In this document: positions 33,615 to 40,731 of the stretch, piece by piece | Layout: each line of letters starts with the position of its first letter | How positions within the stretch are numbered: position 1 is the stretch's first letter | From: Cytobacillus firmus DS1 | GTDB lineage: Bacteria; Bacillota; Bacilli; Bacillales; Cytobacillaceae | Length of the DNA stretch: 64,000 nt | NCBI RefSeq assembly: GCF_000565285.1 | Contig: NZ_APVL01000010.1 | Span: forward strand, 62,001-126,000 | Reading direction: 5' to 3' | Program-made: the position numbers and the translations under genes | Notes under the pieces: model-generated | Database searches by the model: none | Seen by the model: the letters and a program-made list of their open reading frames with translations, nothing else | What the model was told of the DNA's origin: nothing

Positions 33615-35078
33615 TTAATAGCCAATATAAACGGTTTTCACCTGAGTGAAAAATTCCAGGCCAACCCTTCCTGACTCCCGGAACGTAGCCGTGCTTGATT
33701 GCTTTAATCCGCCAAACGGTGCATTGATTAAGTTGCCTGTTGTAGTCCGGTTCACTTTTACCGTGCCTGCCTGAATGTCTTTAGTAAACTGGCTGGCTAT
33801 TTTTAAGTTATTTGTCACGATGGAGGCAGATAATCCGTAGTCAACGTCATTTGCAACCGCAACGGCTTCTTCATATGTATCTGCCTCGATCACGGCAATA
33901 ACCGGTCCGAAAATCTCTTCCTTGGCAATACGGTGATTCGGTTTAACATTCGTAAAAATGGCAGGCTGAACAAAATATCCTTTTTCATATTGGCCTTCAG
34001 TCAGCTGTTCACCGCCATATACAAGGTCTGCACCGTCTTCTTTTCCATACTCAATATACTTCAGAACGTTTTTCAGCTGCTTTTCATTTGCCAGCGGACC
34101 AATTTTAACTCCTTCTTCAAAGCCGCTGCCAATTTTAAGGGCACTCGTTTTTTCAATCAATTTGTTTACAAATGCTTCCTTTACTTCCTTCATCACAATT
34201 ACTCTGCTTGTTCCAGTGCAGGCTTGCCCTGTTAAAGAAAATCCGCCATTTACTGTTAATGTTGCCGCCAGATCAAGGTCAGCATCTTCCATAACTAAAA
34301 GCGGATTTTTGCCGCCAAGCTCCATTTGAGTACGGGTGGTGAAAGAGCTCTTGCTGTGGATGTCCTCACCGGCAGCTGTTGAACCAGTGAATGTAACAGC
34401 CTTGACGGCAGGGTGGGTGACTAATAAATCACCTACATCGGAAGCCCTCCCTGTAACAAAATTTAAGACCCCTTTTGGTATACCTGCCTTATGCAATGCT
34501 TCTACAAGCCGGACAGCAATCAAAGGGGTATCTGATGAAGGTTTGAACACAACTGTGTTTCCAGTAATTAATGCTGGAGCAATTTTTCTCGCCGCAATGG
34601 AGATTGGAAAGTTCCATGGCGTTATCACACTTACAACGCCAAGCGGTTCTCTTTCCGTTGAAACTCTCATATTGGGATCATCATTAGGAAAGGTTTCACC
34701 TGTGAAGCTTTGTCCCTCAACCGCATAATAACGAAGCGTCTGTGCGGAACGGAGCACCTCATTTTTTGCATCACTGACATGCTTCCCTTCTTCTCTTGTC
34801 AGTTCTTCTGCAAACTGGGCGGCATTTTCTTCAAGGTATGCTGCTGCTTTGTTTAAAATGGCTGCACGCTTGGATGGCGCTGCCTTTGCCCAGTCCGGGA
34901 ATGCTTCTCTCGCGGATTCAATCGCCAGCTTGACATCTGTTTCATTGGATGCCTGAAAAACGCCGACAACATCTTCAGTATTTGCCGGGTTAACGCTATA
35001 AAACTTCTTTTGGCTCCCCGATTCCTGCCATTCACCACTAATATAATTATGGAAGGTTTCTACTTTTGTTGTAATCAA
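33615..35078 (-). CDS. NAD(P) aldehyde dehydrogenase, 2-oxoglutarate semialdehyde dehydrogenase-like
   Basis: The 487-aa ALDH has the nucleotide-binding FTGSTAAGEDIH, the general base in MELGGKNPLLV and the catalytic cysteine in GQACTGTSRVIV. The GQxCTGTSR form and overall layout resemble YcbD-type 2,5-dioxopentanoate dehydrogenases, but other aldehydes are possible. It would oxidise an aldehyde intermediate of the island pathway. A hairpin at 35144-35187 separates it from the oxidase gene, and no operator copy lies directly before it. Confidence 0.88.
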   Translation of the reverse strand: MITTKVETFHNYISGEWQESGSQKKFYSVNPANTEDVVGVFQASNETDVKLAIESAREAFPDWAKAAPSKRAAILNKAAAYLEENAAQFAEELTREEGKHVSDAKNEVLRSAQTLRYYAVEGQSFTGETFPNDDPNMRVSTEREPLGVVSVITPWNFPISIAARKIAPALITGNTVVFKPSSDTPLIAVRLVEALHKAGIPKGVLNFVTGRASDVGDLLVTHPAVKAVTFTGSTAAGEDIHSKSSFTTRTQMELGGKNPLLVMEDADLDLAATLTVNGGFSLTGQACTGTSRVIVMKEVKEAFVNKLIEKTSALKIGSGFEEGVKIGPLANEKQLKNVLKYIEYGKEDGADLVYGGEQLTEGQYEKGYFVQPAIFTNVKPNHRIAKEEIFGPVIAVIEADTYEEAVAVANDVDYGLSASIVTNNLKIASQFTKDIQAGTVKVNRTTTGNLINAPFGGLKQSSTATFRESGRVGLEFFTQVKTVYIGY

Positions 35079-35143
35079 ATGAAATCACCTTACTCTCTGT
35101 TTATTTCTCCCTTTACTTAGCCAAATTCTCTGGTTATAGAAAG

Positions 35144-35187
35144 GGCCGCCACATAGACCTCGGATGACAAGATTTAGTGTGACGGCC
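35144..35187 (-). terminator. Hairpin between the diiron oxidase and ALDH genes
   Basis: Ten-base arms GGCCGCCACA/TGTGACGGCC pair with one mismatch. The weak T-tract suggests attenuation or mRNA stabilisation rather than full termination. Confidence 0.5.
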
Positions 35188-35200
35188 TGGATAATAGATA

Positions 35201-35932
35201 TTATTTTGCTTCTACTAAAGAGCCAAGATCCTGTTCAAGATATTCTCTCCATAGGCCATCCATGTACATGCGGCGCATCTTCGCACCTGTGCGGACTACT
35301 TCCAGACAGCGCTGCTGCAATTCAGGAGTGTCAGCATGATCTAAAACAATCTTATAACCGCGTTCTCCATGGATTTCATCGGATACGATATGAAGATCGA
35401 AGAATTCGATTTCTTCATCTGTAAATCCGTATTGGGCACGAAGAGCAGGAGTCTGCTTTCGATAAATGTCCGGCACCTGTGACTCTAAGCCGACAACAAG
35501 AGCTGCTGTAGCTACAACGAAGTTTTCACGGGCAGCAACTGCATAGCACCAGCTTTGAAGACCTAGTGTAGTGGGTGCCATGTTTTCTGGATTGATCACG
35601 CGTTCTCGGGTTGTACCGCATGCCTCTGCAAAACGAATCAGCAAGTCTGTATGGCGGTCGGCCGCAATTTCTTCTTCATACATATTTTGAAGTGTAAAAT
35701 CTTTTGCTGCTTCAAATTTCGGATCGGTTGGAGTGTTGTGATAGATGTACGCTAAGTAGTCAGCAAAAGGCCCTACATAGTGGTAATGATTTTCAGCCCA
35801 TCTCGCAAAATGCTTTCTTTCCAGTTTTCCTTCAGCCCAAGCTACAGTGAATGGAGCTTTCTGGCTATGGTTTCCTTTAATGGCTTCCTCTAATTCTTTG
35901 CGAAATTCATCTTTCGATAATAATTCTGGCAT
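35201..35932 (-). CDS. Heme-oxygenase-like diiron oxidase (CADD/PqqC-like fold)
   Basis: The 243-aa all-helical protein is of the TenA/PqqC superfamily. Six candidate metal ligands are seen: E87, H94, E150, H181, D185, H188. Their spacing (E-x6-H, then E, then H-x3-D-x2-H) is that known for CADD and other HDO oxidases, and differs from cofactor-free PqqC. Such enzymes use O2 and reductant for N-oxygenation, C-C cleavage or desaturation of amino-acid-like substrates. Two operators lie upstream. With the two ferredoxins it forms the likely oxidative core of the island; the substrate is unknown. Confidence 0.82.
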   Translation of the reverse strand: MPELLSKDEFRKELEEAIKGNHSQKAPFTVAWAEGKLERKHFARWAENHYHYVGPFADYLAYIYHNTPTDPKFEAAKDFTLQNMYEEEIAADRHTDLLIRFAEACGTTRERVINPENMAPTTLGLQSWCYAVAARENFVVATAALVVGLESQVPDIYRKQTPALRAQYGFTDEEIEFFDLHIVSDEIHGERGYKIVLDHADTPELQQRCLEVVRTGAKMRRMYMDGLWREYLEQDLGSLVEAK

Positions 35933-35973
35933 GTGTAAACTCCTCCTCGAGAATTATGTAGCCTGTCGGCACT

Positions 35974-35990
35974 TGATATTTTGTATACCA
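35974..35990. promoter_or_regulatory. Island GntR operator, site B
   Basis: TGATATTTTGTATACCA matches TGGTAT-N5-ATACCA with one mismatch. It lies 42 bp upstream of the diiron oxidase start. Confidence 0.7.
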
Positions 35991-36046
35991 AAACTTATTA
36001 AAAAATAATAGGTTGCTAATTTACAACCACATTCAATCTTGTTTTT

Positions 36047-36063
36047 TGGTCTTTGGTATACCT
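36047..36063. promoter_or_regulatory. Island GntR operator, site C
   Basis: TGGTCTTTGGTATACCT is a weaker match (nine of ten core positions). It is a second site 73 bp upstream of site B, so looping or cooperative binding is possible. Confidence 0.5.
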
Positions 36064-36156
36064 TAATGAAATCATAACCTATTCTTTTTAAATTGTAAAC
36101 ATAATTTTTAGAATTTTTTAAAGATTATTTTTTCTTGGTTGATAGATTGTGAGAAT

Positions 36157-36927
36157 TTAATAGAGCAGCTCCTCTTTCAGATCAAGCAGCTCGGAAAGTT
36201 CTTCAGCTAGATGATCCAAGGCTTCTTCAACGATCTGCTCTCCGATTTCCCTGCTCCCTTTCCGTCCATCACCAATACAGCCGTTTCCAGTCATTTCTTC
36301 ATAGAAATAAAATCCCTGGACAGCTTTACCCGGACGGAGTCTTTCCCATCTGCCGCCTTGCTTGATTTCTCCTTTTTCCAAGAGGTCTTCTCTTACCAGT
36401 TCCGGTGCTAGATACAGGGCTTCAGACACTTCACGTTCACAACTGTGGCCAAATAAAGGGGATTTTACATGTTTCCCGATAGATTCCTTGGCAGATGCAG
36501 TGGTCTTTGCATAGTAAACCTCTACTTCCAATTCCTTTGTGATGGTCATGGCGGCCAGATTCAGTGTAGATTGGTTTCCGCCATGTGAATTCAAAAATAA
36601 AAACTTCTTGATGCCATGCTGTTTCAGTGAGGAAACCATGTCTGTAAGAACGGCAATCAAAGTAGCTGGCTGAAGGGTAATTGTTCCGGGGAAATGGATG
36701 TGATGCTCGGAAACCCCCATGTTAACTGTTGGCGTCACAATAGTATAAGGAAACATTCTTTGCCCCAGTTTTATCGCCATTCTTTCTGCGAGCACTGCAT
36801 CACAGCTCTCCGCCATATGTGGGCCATGCTGCTCATGTGCCCCGACAGGAATTATGGCAAACTCTACTGTTTCTAAGGATTTTTCGACTTCCTTCCATGT
36901 CATCTTGGTAAGATCAAAACAATTCAT
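36157..36927 (-). CDS. Creatininase-family amidohydrolase
   Basis: The 256-aa metal-dependent hydrolase has ligand positions visible as E32 and H34 (GAHEQHGPH), D43, H115 (NSHGGN) and the glutamates of GHSCEREVSEA (E164/E166). The family opens cyclic amides or cleaves N-linked amides (creatinine, FAPy, peptides in mycofactocin maturation). Operator D lies 24 bp upstream. No creatinase or sarcosine genes are present, so creatinine itself is unlikely; a cyclic amide or formamide intermediate is my guess. Confidence 0.85.
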   Translation of the reverse strand: MNCFDLTKMTWKEVEKSLETVEFAIIPVGAHEQHGPHMAESCDAVLAERMAIKLGQRMFPYTIVTPTVNMGVSEHHIHFPGTITLQPATLIAVLTDMVSSLKQHGIKKFLFLNSHGGNQSTLNLAAMTITKELEVEVYYAKTTASAKESIGKHVKSPLFGHSCEREVSEALYLAPELVREDLLEKGEIKQGGRWERLRPGKAVQGFYFYEEMTGNGCIGDGRKGSREIGEQIVEEALDHLAEELSELLDLKEELLY

Positions 36928-36950
36928 TTTCTTGATACCCCGCTTATGTT

Positions 36951-36967
36951 AGGTATTTTGTATACCA
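36951..36967. promoter_or_regulatory. Island GntR operator, site D
   Basis: AGGTATTTTGTATACCA has perfect GGTAT and ATACC halves with a five-base spacer. It sits between the ferredoxin-2 stop and the creatininase-family start. Confidence 0.75.
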
Positions 36968-36988
36968 CTAATAAATAAAAATAAAAAA

Positions 36989-37321
36989 CTATTTCGTAAT
37001 AGCTGCAGTTGTCTTCTTGGGAGGCTTGACAGAGATGTTTTCCTGTGATATTTCAATGTCATTTTGAATGGTCATTTGACAGGTTAACCGATATCCTTCT
37101 TTCACTTTGTCGCCAAGCATTTTTTCTTCCTTCCAATTTGGCGGTGCGAGATCATCTCCCCCATTTAATACAATGCACGTACATTTTGTGCATCTTCCCA
37201 TGCCGCATCCATATTTTAATTCCGGAAACTGGCGGATCCCTGCCAGCACAACCAAATTGGCATTATCCTTTACCTGCTTTTCAACAATCTCCCCATCCAC
37301 ATGAAGCGTAACCTTCGGCAT
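36989..37321 (-). CDS. Plant-type [2Fe-2S] ferredoxin (copy 2 of the island)
   Basis: The 110-aa ferredoxin has ligands C39, C44 and C47 in CGMGRCTKC and C81 in RLTCQ, with an additional C49. It differs clearly from copy 1, so it is not a recent duplicate. It is transcribed towards the creatininase-family gene. The expected role is electron delivery to the diiron oxidase; no reductase is encoded in the island. Confidence 0.88.
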   Translation of the reverse strand: MPKVTLHVDGEIVEKQVKDNANLVVLAGIRQFPELKYGCGMGRCTKCTCIVLNGGDDLAPPNWKEEKMLGDKVKEGYRLTCQMTIQNDIEISQENISVKPPKKTTAAITK

Positions 37322-37489
37322 AACATTACCCCTTTCAGTTTATTCTAAAAATTTTGATACTTTTTTCAAATTATACAACCATTCTGAAAGATTAGCAAAC
37401 TGGTTTTTTATTTTTTGTTGTAAATAATACCGGATGCGGAATCAGCTTGATTCTTTTTACTAAATTATTAAAAAATTTAGAATATATCA

Positions 37490-37549
37490 TTGAATAACTT
37501 GAAAATTTAGTATAAAATACATTTAAAGTCAATGGTATACAATATTCCA
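37490..37549 (+). promoter_or_regulatory. Promoter and GntR operator site E
   Basis: TTGAAT (37490-37495), a 17-bp spacer and TAAAAT (37513-37518) form a likely promoter. TGGTATACAATATTCCA (37533-37549), one mismatch from the consensus, follows about where transcription starts. The rest of the 37322-37627 gap is very AT-rich with no other signal. Confidence 0.65.
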
Positions 37550-37627
37550 ACAAAGGGGAGGTATGCTGGCTAAATACATATTAATTAATACTTTGAAAAT
37601 ATTTATAAATAAAAAGGAGTGTTTTAA

Positions 37628-37963
37628 TTGGGAAAATATATTGTATTAACAAATAAAGATACTTTCCAGACCATTCTTGAAAACGAAGGTTTAAAGCCGG
37701 TTGAGACCTATAATTTCTATTTTTTCGATAAGCTGAAGGCTAAGTACACTATTGCAGAAGTTTTGGATGAGAATATGAAAATCCAATTATATGAAGAATA
37801 TGAAGGAAAAGAGTATGTAAATCATATCGGTGTTAAATTTTTTGAACGTTTTGAAACGCTGGAAGCAGCTAGAGAAGAATTGGATGAGATTGTAAAGGCA
37901 TCCGGCAATAGTGAGGACTCCATACATTCGAAGCTGGTTAAATCTGATGAAGTAGCAGTATAA
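37628..37963 (+). CDS. Unknown 111-aa protein of the island regulon
   Basis: The start is TTG, with AAAAAGGAGTG upstream. The protein begins MGKYIVLTNKDTFQTI and has an alpha/beta pattern (YNFYFFDKLKAKYTIAEV, then VNHIGVKFFERFETLEAAREELDEIV) with an acidic C-terminal tail. It has no cysteine, membrane segment or known motif. The ferredoxin-like (dimeric alpha-beta barrel) fold is possible from the strand-helix spacing. Operator E puts it under island control, so it may be a subunit or chaperone for one of the enzymes. Confidence 0.75.
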   Translation: MGKYIVLTNKDTFQTILENEGLKPVETYNFYFFDKLKAKYTIAEVLDENMKIQLYEEYEGKEYVNHIGVKFFERFETLEAAREELDEIVKASGNSEDSIHSKLVKSDEVAV

Positions 37964-37974
37964 AGTGAAACTTC

Positions 37975-38010
37975 AATCAGCGGGGAGTGCTTTTCTCCCT
38001 GCTGATTGTT
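37975..38010 (+). terminator. Hairpin after the 111-aa gene
   Basis: A 13-base stem (37975-37987 with 37995-38007, one mismatch) follows the stop by 12 nt. The T-tract is poor. Confidence 0.6.
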
Positions 38011-38018
38011 AGTTGAGC

Positions 38019-38076
38019 CCCACAGGAAGTGGGTCACAAAGACGTTGCCACAGGATGTGGCGTTTTTAGTCTTTGT
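38019..38076. ncRNA. Tandem hairpins with AGGAA and GGA loops, CsrA-site-like
   Basis: Two hairpins carry nearly the same sequence: CCCAC-AGGAA-GTGGG (38019-38033) and GCCACA-GGA-TGTGGC (38047-38061). The second is enclosed by ACAAAGAC/GTCTTTGT (38036-38043, 38069-38076). Read as RNA, ACAGGAUGU with a loop GGA is the known CsrA binding consensus. No frame covers it. It may be the 3' part of the 111-aa gene mRNA, a separate RNA, or part of a dispersed repeat. Confidence 0.4.
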
Positions 38077-38105
38077 TCTTCTTTTCGGGCCTTTACGGGC
38101 AGTTT

Positions 38106-38154
38106 GATCCCCACTTAGCCTCCCTTGATTCATCTGAGTCTTGATGTGGGGGTC
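38106..38154. other. Hairpin GATCCCCAC/GTGGGGGTC
   Basis: Nine-base arms with one wobble enclose a 31-nt loop. It belongs to the structured 37.97-38.22 kb stretch, which has no open frame. Confidence 0.4.
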
Positions 38155-38187
38155 TTAGTACCCGTTAGACTGCGATAAAAAATTTTT

Positions 38188-38220
38188 AAGCCCGGGGGAA
38201 GCTGCTCTTCTTCCGGGTTT
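38188..38220 (+). terminator. Hairpin AAGCCCGG.../...CCGGGTTT
   Basis: A strong CCCGG/CCGGG stem extended by GAAG/CTTC, ending TTTGC. It could end a plus-strand RNA covering the hairpins upstream. Confidence 0.5.
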
Positions 38221-38251
38221 GCTGTTCACAAATTATTTTTATAAAAGAAAA

Positions 38252-38271
38252 AACCGCCAAAGCTGGGCGGC
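38252..38271 (-). terminator. Terminator of the 28-aa microprotein gene
   Basis: Stem GCCGCC/GGCGGT is followed by TTTTTT on the minus strand, four bases after the stop codon. Confidence 0.75.
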
Positions 38272-38275
38272 ATGA

Positions 38276-38362
38276 CTAGAATTTTAATGTTCTTCTTAAA
38301 CGGGCTAATTTTCTTTCAGTTTTCTCAATTGCATATTTGGATCTAAAAAGAAAATGAAACAT
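38276..38362 (-). CDS. 28-aa basic microprotein
   Basis: AAAGGAGG precedes the ATG by eight bases and a T-tailed terminator follows the stop. The product, MFHFLFRSKYAIEKTERKLA plus RLRRTLKF, has a short hydrophobic start and a strongly basic amphipathic helix. It could be a membrane-surface or RNA-binding peptide. The divergent permease gene and operators F and G lie just upstream, so it may belong to the same regulon. I do not recognise a family. Confidence 0.6.
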   Translation of the reverse strand: MFHFLFRSKYAIEKTERKLARLRRTLKF

Positions 38363-38433
38363 CGGGGCAGCCTCCTTTTTTCTCTAACTTGTTATCATTA
38401 TTATATGATGAATATTTCAGATTTACAATAAGA

Positions 38434-38450
38434 TTGTATACCAAATACCA
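38434..38450. promoter_or_regulatory. Island GntR operator, site F
   Basis: TTGTATACCAAATACCA matches TGGTAT-N5-ATACCA with one mismatch. It lies between the divergent microprotein and permease genes. Confidence 0.65.
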
Positions 38451-38505
38451 AAATATATTTGTATTTGTGGCTAATTTTTGAACAAATACATATAAAACGA
38501 GATTC

Positions 38506-38515
38506 TGGTATACAA
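38506..38515. promoter_or_regulatory. Island GntR half-operator, site G
   Basis: TGGTATACAA is a perfect left half plus spacer; the right half is absent. It lies 51 bp from the chosen permease start and includes a -10-like TACAAT. Confidence 0.5.
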
Positions 38516-38556
38516 TCCCCGGTGAAATGAAATTCAAAATATTGAGGGTGTCTGAT

Positions 38557-39939
38557 ATGCTAAGAGTCTTATTTTTGACGGTGATTGCTTTATATTTGCT
38601 GTCCACCTTGCTTCCGCAGTGGAATATTGATTCCCTACTTTCTATTATGTGTTTTATCATCGTCGTTTTAACATTCCGGCTGACGAAGAAATTTGTTCAG
38701 ATTCTCGGGGGCGTTTTCCTAACTTTTGGTGCAGTCCTGCTCTGGACGAGCAGCTCTGAGTGGCAGCAGTATATTTTTGCTTTTGGACCAATGCTTGATT
38801 TGCTTACCATGTTTACTTTAATACCCATTCTGGGGATTCCTGTTAAACTGGGACGATACGGGGAAGGCATCCAGGCCATCATTCAAAAACGTGTAAAAAC
38901 ATCTGGTCATTTGTATATGATGACTTCTGGAATCTCTTACTTCTTCAGCATTTTCATGAATCTTGCCACCCTGCCCATGACTTATTATTCTATCAGGCCG
39001 GCTCTGGGGAGCTTTCCGGTAAGGAATAAAGAGCGGTTCATGAGCAGAGCTATTTCCAGAGGGTTTGCAATGCCTTTAATCTGGGCTCCTGTAACGCCTA
39101 TAGTGGGGATTGTGATAACGATGACGGGGGTCAGCTGGGGATCCATCCTCCCTTATGTCATTCCGCTGAGCATATTAGGATTAGCAATGGATTGGTTTAT
39201 TGGATCCCGTCAGTCCCAGCCAATGAAACTTCCGCATTCTGGTGGAGAATCTGTGCATGAAACAGCTGCTGCTCTAGAAGCGGCTAATGACGGGCGCCCG
39301 CGCAGAGTTTTTCAGATCCTTGTGGCAATCGCTATATTTAATGTCCTCGTGTCCTTTGCAGAGACTCAAGTTTCATTGCCATTCTTAATTCTTGTTTCGC
39401 TGATCGTCATTCCATTTGCTTTCAGCTGGTCCCTTTTATTACGTAGAGGAAAAGAATTTGGCCATCAGCTGTCTGACCATTTCAATTCCTTTGCGATGAG
39501 CATGAAGGATCAATTTTTTATCTTTTTATCAACAGGCTTTTTTATATCAGCGATTAATATTTCGAAGACAAATGCAATCCTTTTTGACTGGATTGCAGCT
39601 TTTATAAGTGTAGCCGGAGTCGGGGTTTTCCTGATCCTTCTGCCGTTGATTCCTTTAGGGCTGGCCTTTCTGGGCCTCCATCCAGCTGTTTCCCTTGCAT
39701 TGATGATTGAAGGAGTAAATCCGGAAGCCATCGGAATTTCTCCTCATATCCTGACAGTCGCAATGCTTTCCGGCGCAGTTTCCGCCTTCTTAGTAGGGCC
39801 CTATAATGCCACTCTTGGTCTCATGTCTAACATTATCAAAGTCGATTCCTATAAAGTCTCCAGCTGGAATCTTCCTTTTGCGGCAGTTTATGTTGCCTGC
39901 GTAATGTTCTATTTGTTTATGCTGGAAAGCTTGCTCTAA
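38557..39939 (+). CDS. Polytopic membrane permease, ion-transporter superfamily-like
   Basis: The 460-aa protein has about 11 hydrophobic segments. A possible substrate-site hairpin is MNLATLPMTYYSIRPALGS (after helix 4) and the second half repeats it around GLAFLGLHPAVSLALMIEG. It resembles organic-anion carriers of the IT superfamily but I cannot name the family. The start at 38557 is preferred because GAGGGTG precedes it; an in-frame ATG at 38527 adds ten residues. Sites F and G place it in the island regulon, so it likely imports the substrate or exports a product. Confidence 0.7.
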   Translation: MLRVLFLTVIALYLLSTLLPQWNIDSLLSIMCFIIVVLTFRLTKKFVQILGGVFLTFGAVLLWTSSSEWQQYIFAFGPMLDLLTMFTLIPILGIPVKLGRYGEGIQAIIQKRVKTSGHLYMMTSGISYFFSIFMNLATLPMTYYSIRPALGSFPVRNKERFMSRAISRGFAMPLIWAPVTPIVGIVITMTGVSWGSILPYVIPLSILGLAMDWFIGSRQSQPMKLPHSGGESVHETAAALEAANDGRPRRVFQILVAIAIFNVLVSFAETQVSLPFLILVSLIVIPFAFSWSLLLRRGKEFGHQLSDHFNSFAMSMKDQFFIFLSTGFFISAINISKTNAILFDWIAAFISVAGVGVFLILLPLIPLGLAFLGLHPAVSLALMIEGVNPEAIGISPHILTVAMLSGAVSAFLVGPYNATLGLMSNIIKVDSYKVSSWNLPFAAVYVACVMFYLFMLESLL

Positions 39940-39944
39940 TAGGA

Positions 39945-39977
39945 AAAGCTGCTGAAAATTAATCAGCAGCTTTTTTA
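39945..39977. terminator. Bidirectional terminator
   Basis: Stem AAAGCTGCTGA/TCAGCAGCTTT with T-rich ends, between convergent genes and overlapping the end of the ProC-like frame. Confidence 0.88.
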
Positions 39978-40639
39978 TTCGATTCCTGTATTTCCTTCAC
40001 AATTTCTTTAGCAAAATGCCCCAAAGTTCCTTCGCTGTAAGCCCGAATGACTTCCGGTGCAAGGGAAGCAAGGGCTCTTTTGATATAAGCTGGGTGATAC
40101 CCTTTGCCTGTCATTTCATTCTCAATTTCAACAGCCGTTGTTACAGCAAAATAGGTTGCCAGTTTATTTACTTCTGCTACTCTCTCTTCACTGTCTCTTA
40201 TGATTTCTCCCATTGGTCTAAATAAGTCCTGAATTTGAGCAGGAAGATGATCCTCAGTAATAAATAAACCCTTTCCATTCTCCATTAGATCTCTCGAATG
40301 CCCCATGTATTTCAATCCAAACACCTTACAGAAAGGGAACCTTTCTTTAATCTTTTTCGTTGGAAGTGCAGTCGCCATATTAATGAAGGCAATAGAAGAA
40401 TTCTCTTGAATTATGCTGTCCATAAATGAAATCACCTTTCCAGCCGGCAAAGCGAGCAGAATAATATCCATTTGTCTCATCTCGTTATCAGTTAAAGGAT
40501 GTGCGTTAGGGAACTTTTCAGCAAATTGTTCTGCCTTTGACCTGTCGGGATGAAAAATGCCTATTGAAAGGTTTGATTTATACCAGTGAGTCATCAAAGC
40601 TGCACCTAATTTTCCTATACCTGCTAAGCCAATTTTCAA
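39959..40639 (-). CDS. ProC-like NAD(P)-binding oxidoreductase
   Basis: The 226-aa protein opens with the Rossmann motif GLAGIGKLGAALM and HPDRSKAEQFA, as in pyrroline-5-carboxylate reductase and F420-dependent NADP oxidoreductase families. DIILLALPAGKV and a helical C-terminal dimerisation part follow. It is shorter than ProC (about 270 aa) and lacks a clear proline-site loop, so imine reduction of a different substrate is possible. A weak AGGAGAGG precedes it. No island operator is seen directly upstream. Confidence 0.7.
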   Translation of the reverse strand: MKIGLAGIGKLGAALMTHWYKSNLSIGIFHPDRSKAEQFAEKFPNAHPLTDNEMRQMDIILLALPAGKVISFMDSIIQENSSIAFINMATALPTKKIKERFPFCKVFGLKYMGHSRDLMENGKGLFITEDHLPAQIQDLFRPMGEIIRDSEERVAEVNKLATYFAVTTAVEIENEMTGKGYHPAYIKRALASLAPEVIRAYSEGTLGHFAKEIVKEIQESNKKAAD

Positions 40640-40657
40640 ATCCTCGCTCCTCTCCTT

Positions 40658-40708
40658 ATAAAAAAGACTATCCCCTTAGTTAGTTTATTCTAACTTTGCA
40701 GGATAGCC
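40658..40708 (-). terminator. Terminator of the island permease
   Basis: Nested stems GGCTATCC/GGATAGTC and GTTAG/CTAAC are followed by TTTTTT on the minus strand. Confidence 0.75.
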
Positions 40709-40731
40709 TTCTTTATTTCAAGCATACTGTT

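Noticed and set aside
35201..35932. Naming the oxidase TenA or PqqC
   Set aside because: No thiamin or PQQ genes nearby, and the six CADD-type metal ligands are conserved with matching spacing.
36157..36927. Creatinine degradation
   Set aside because: No creatinase, sarcosine oxidase or hydantoinase gene in the region.
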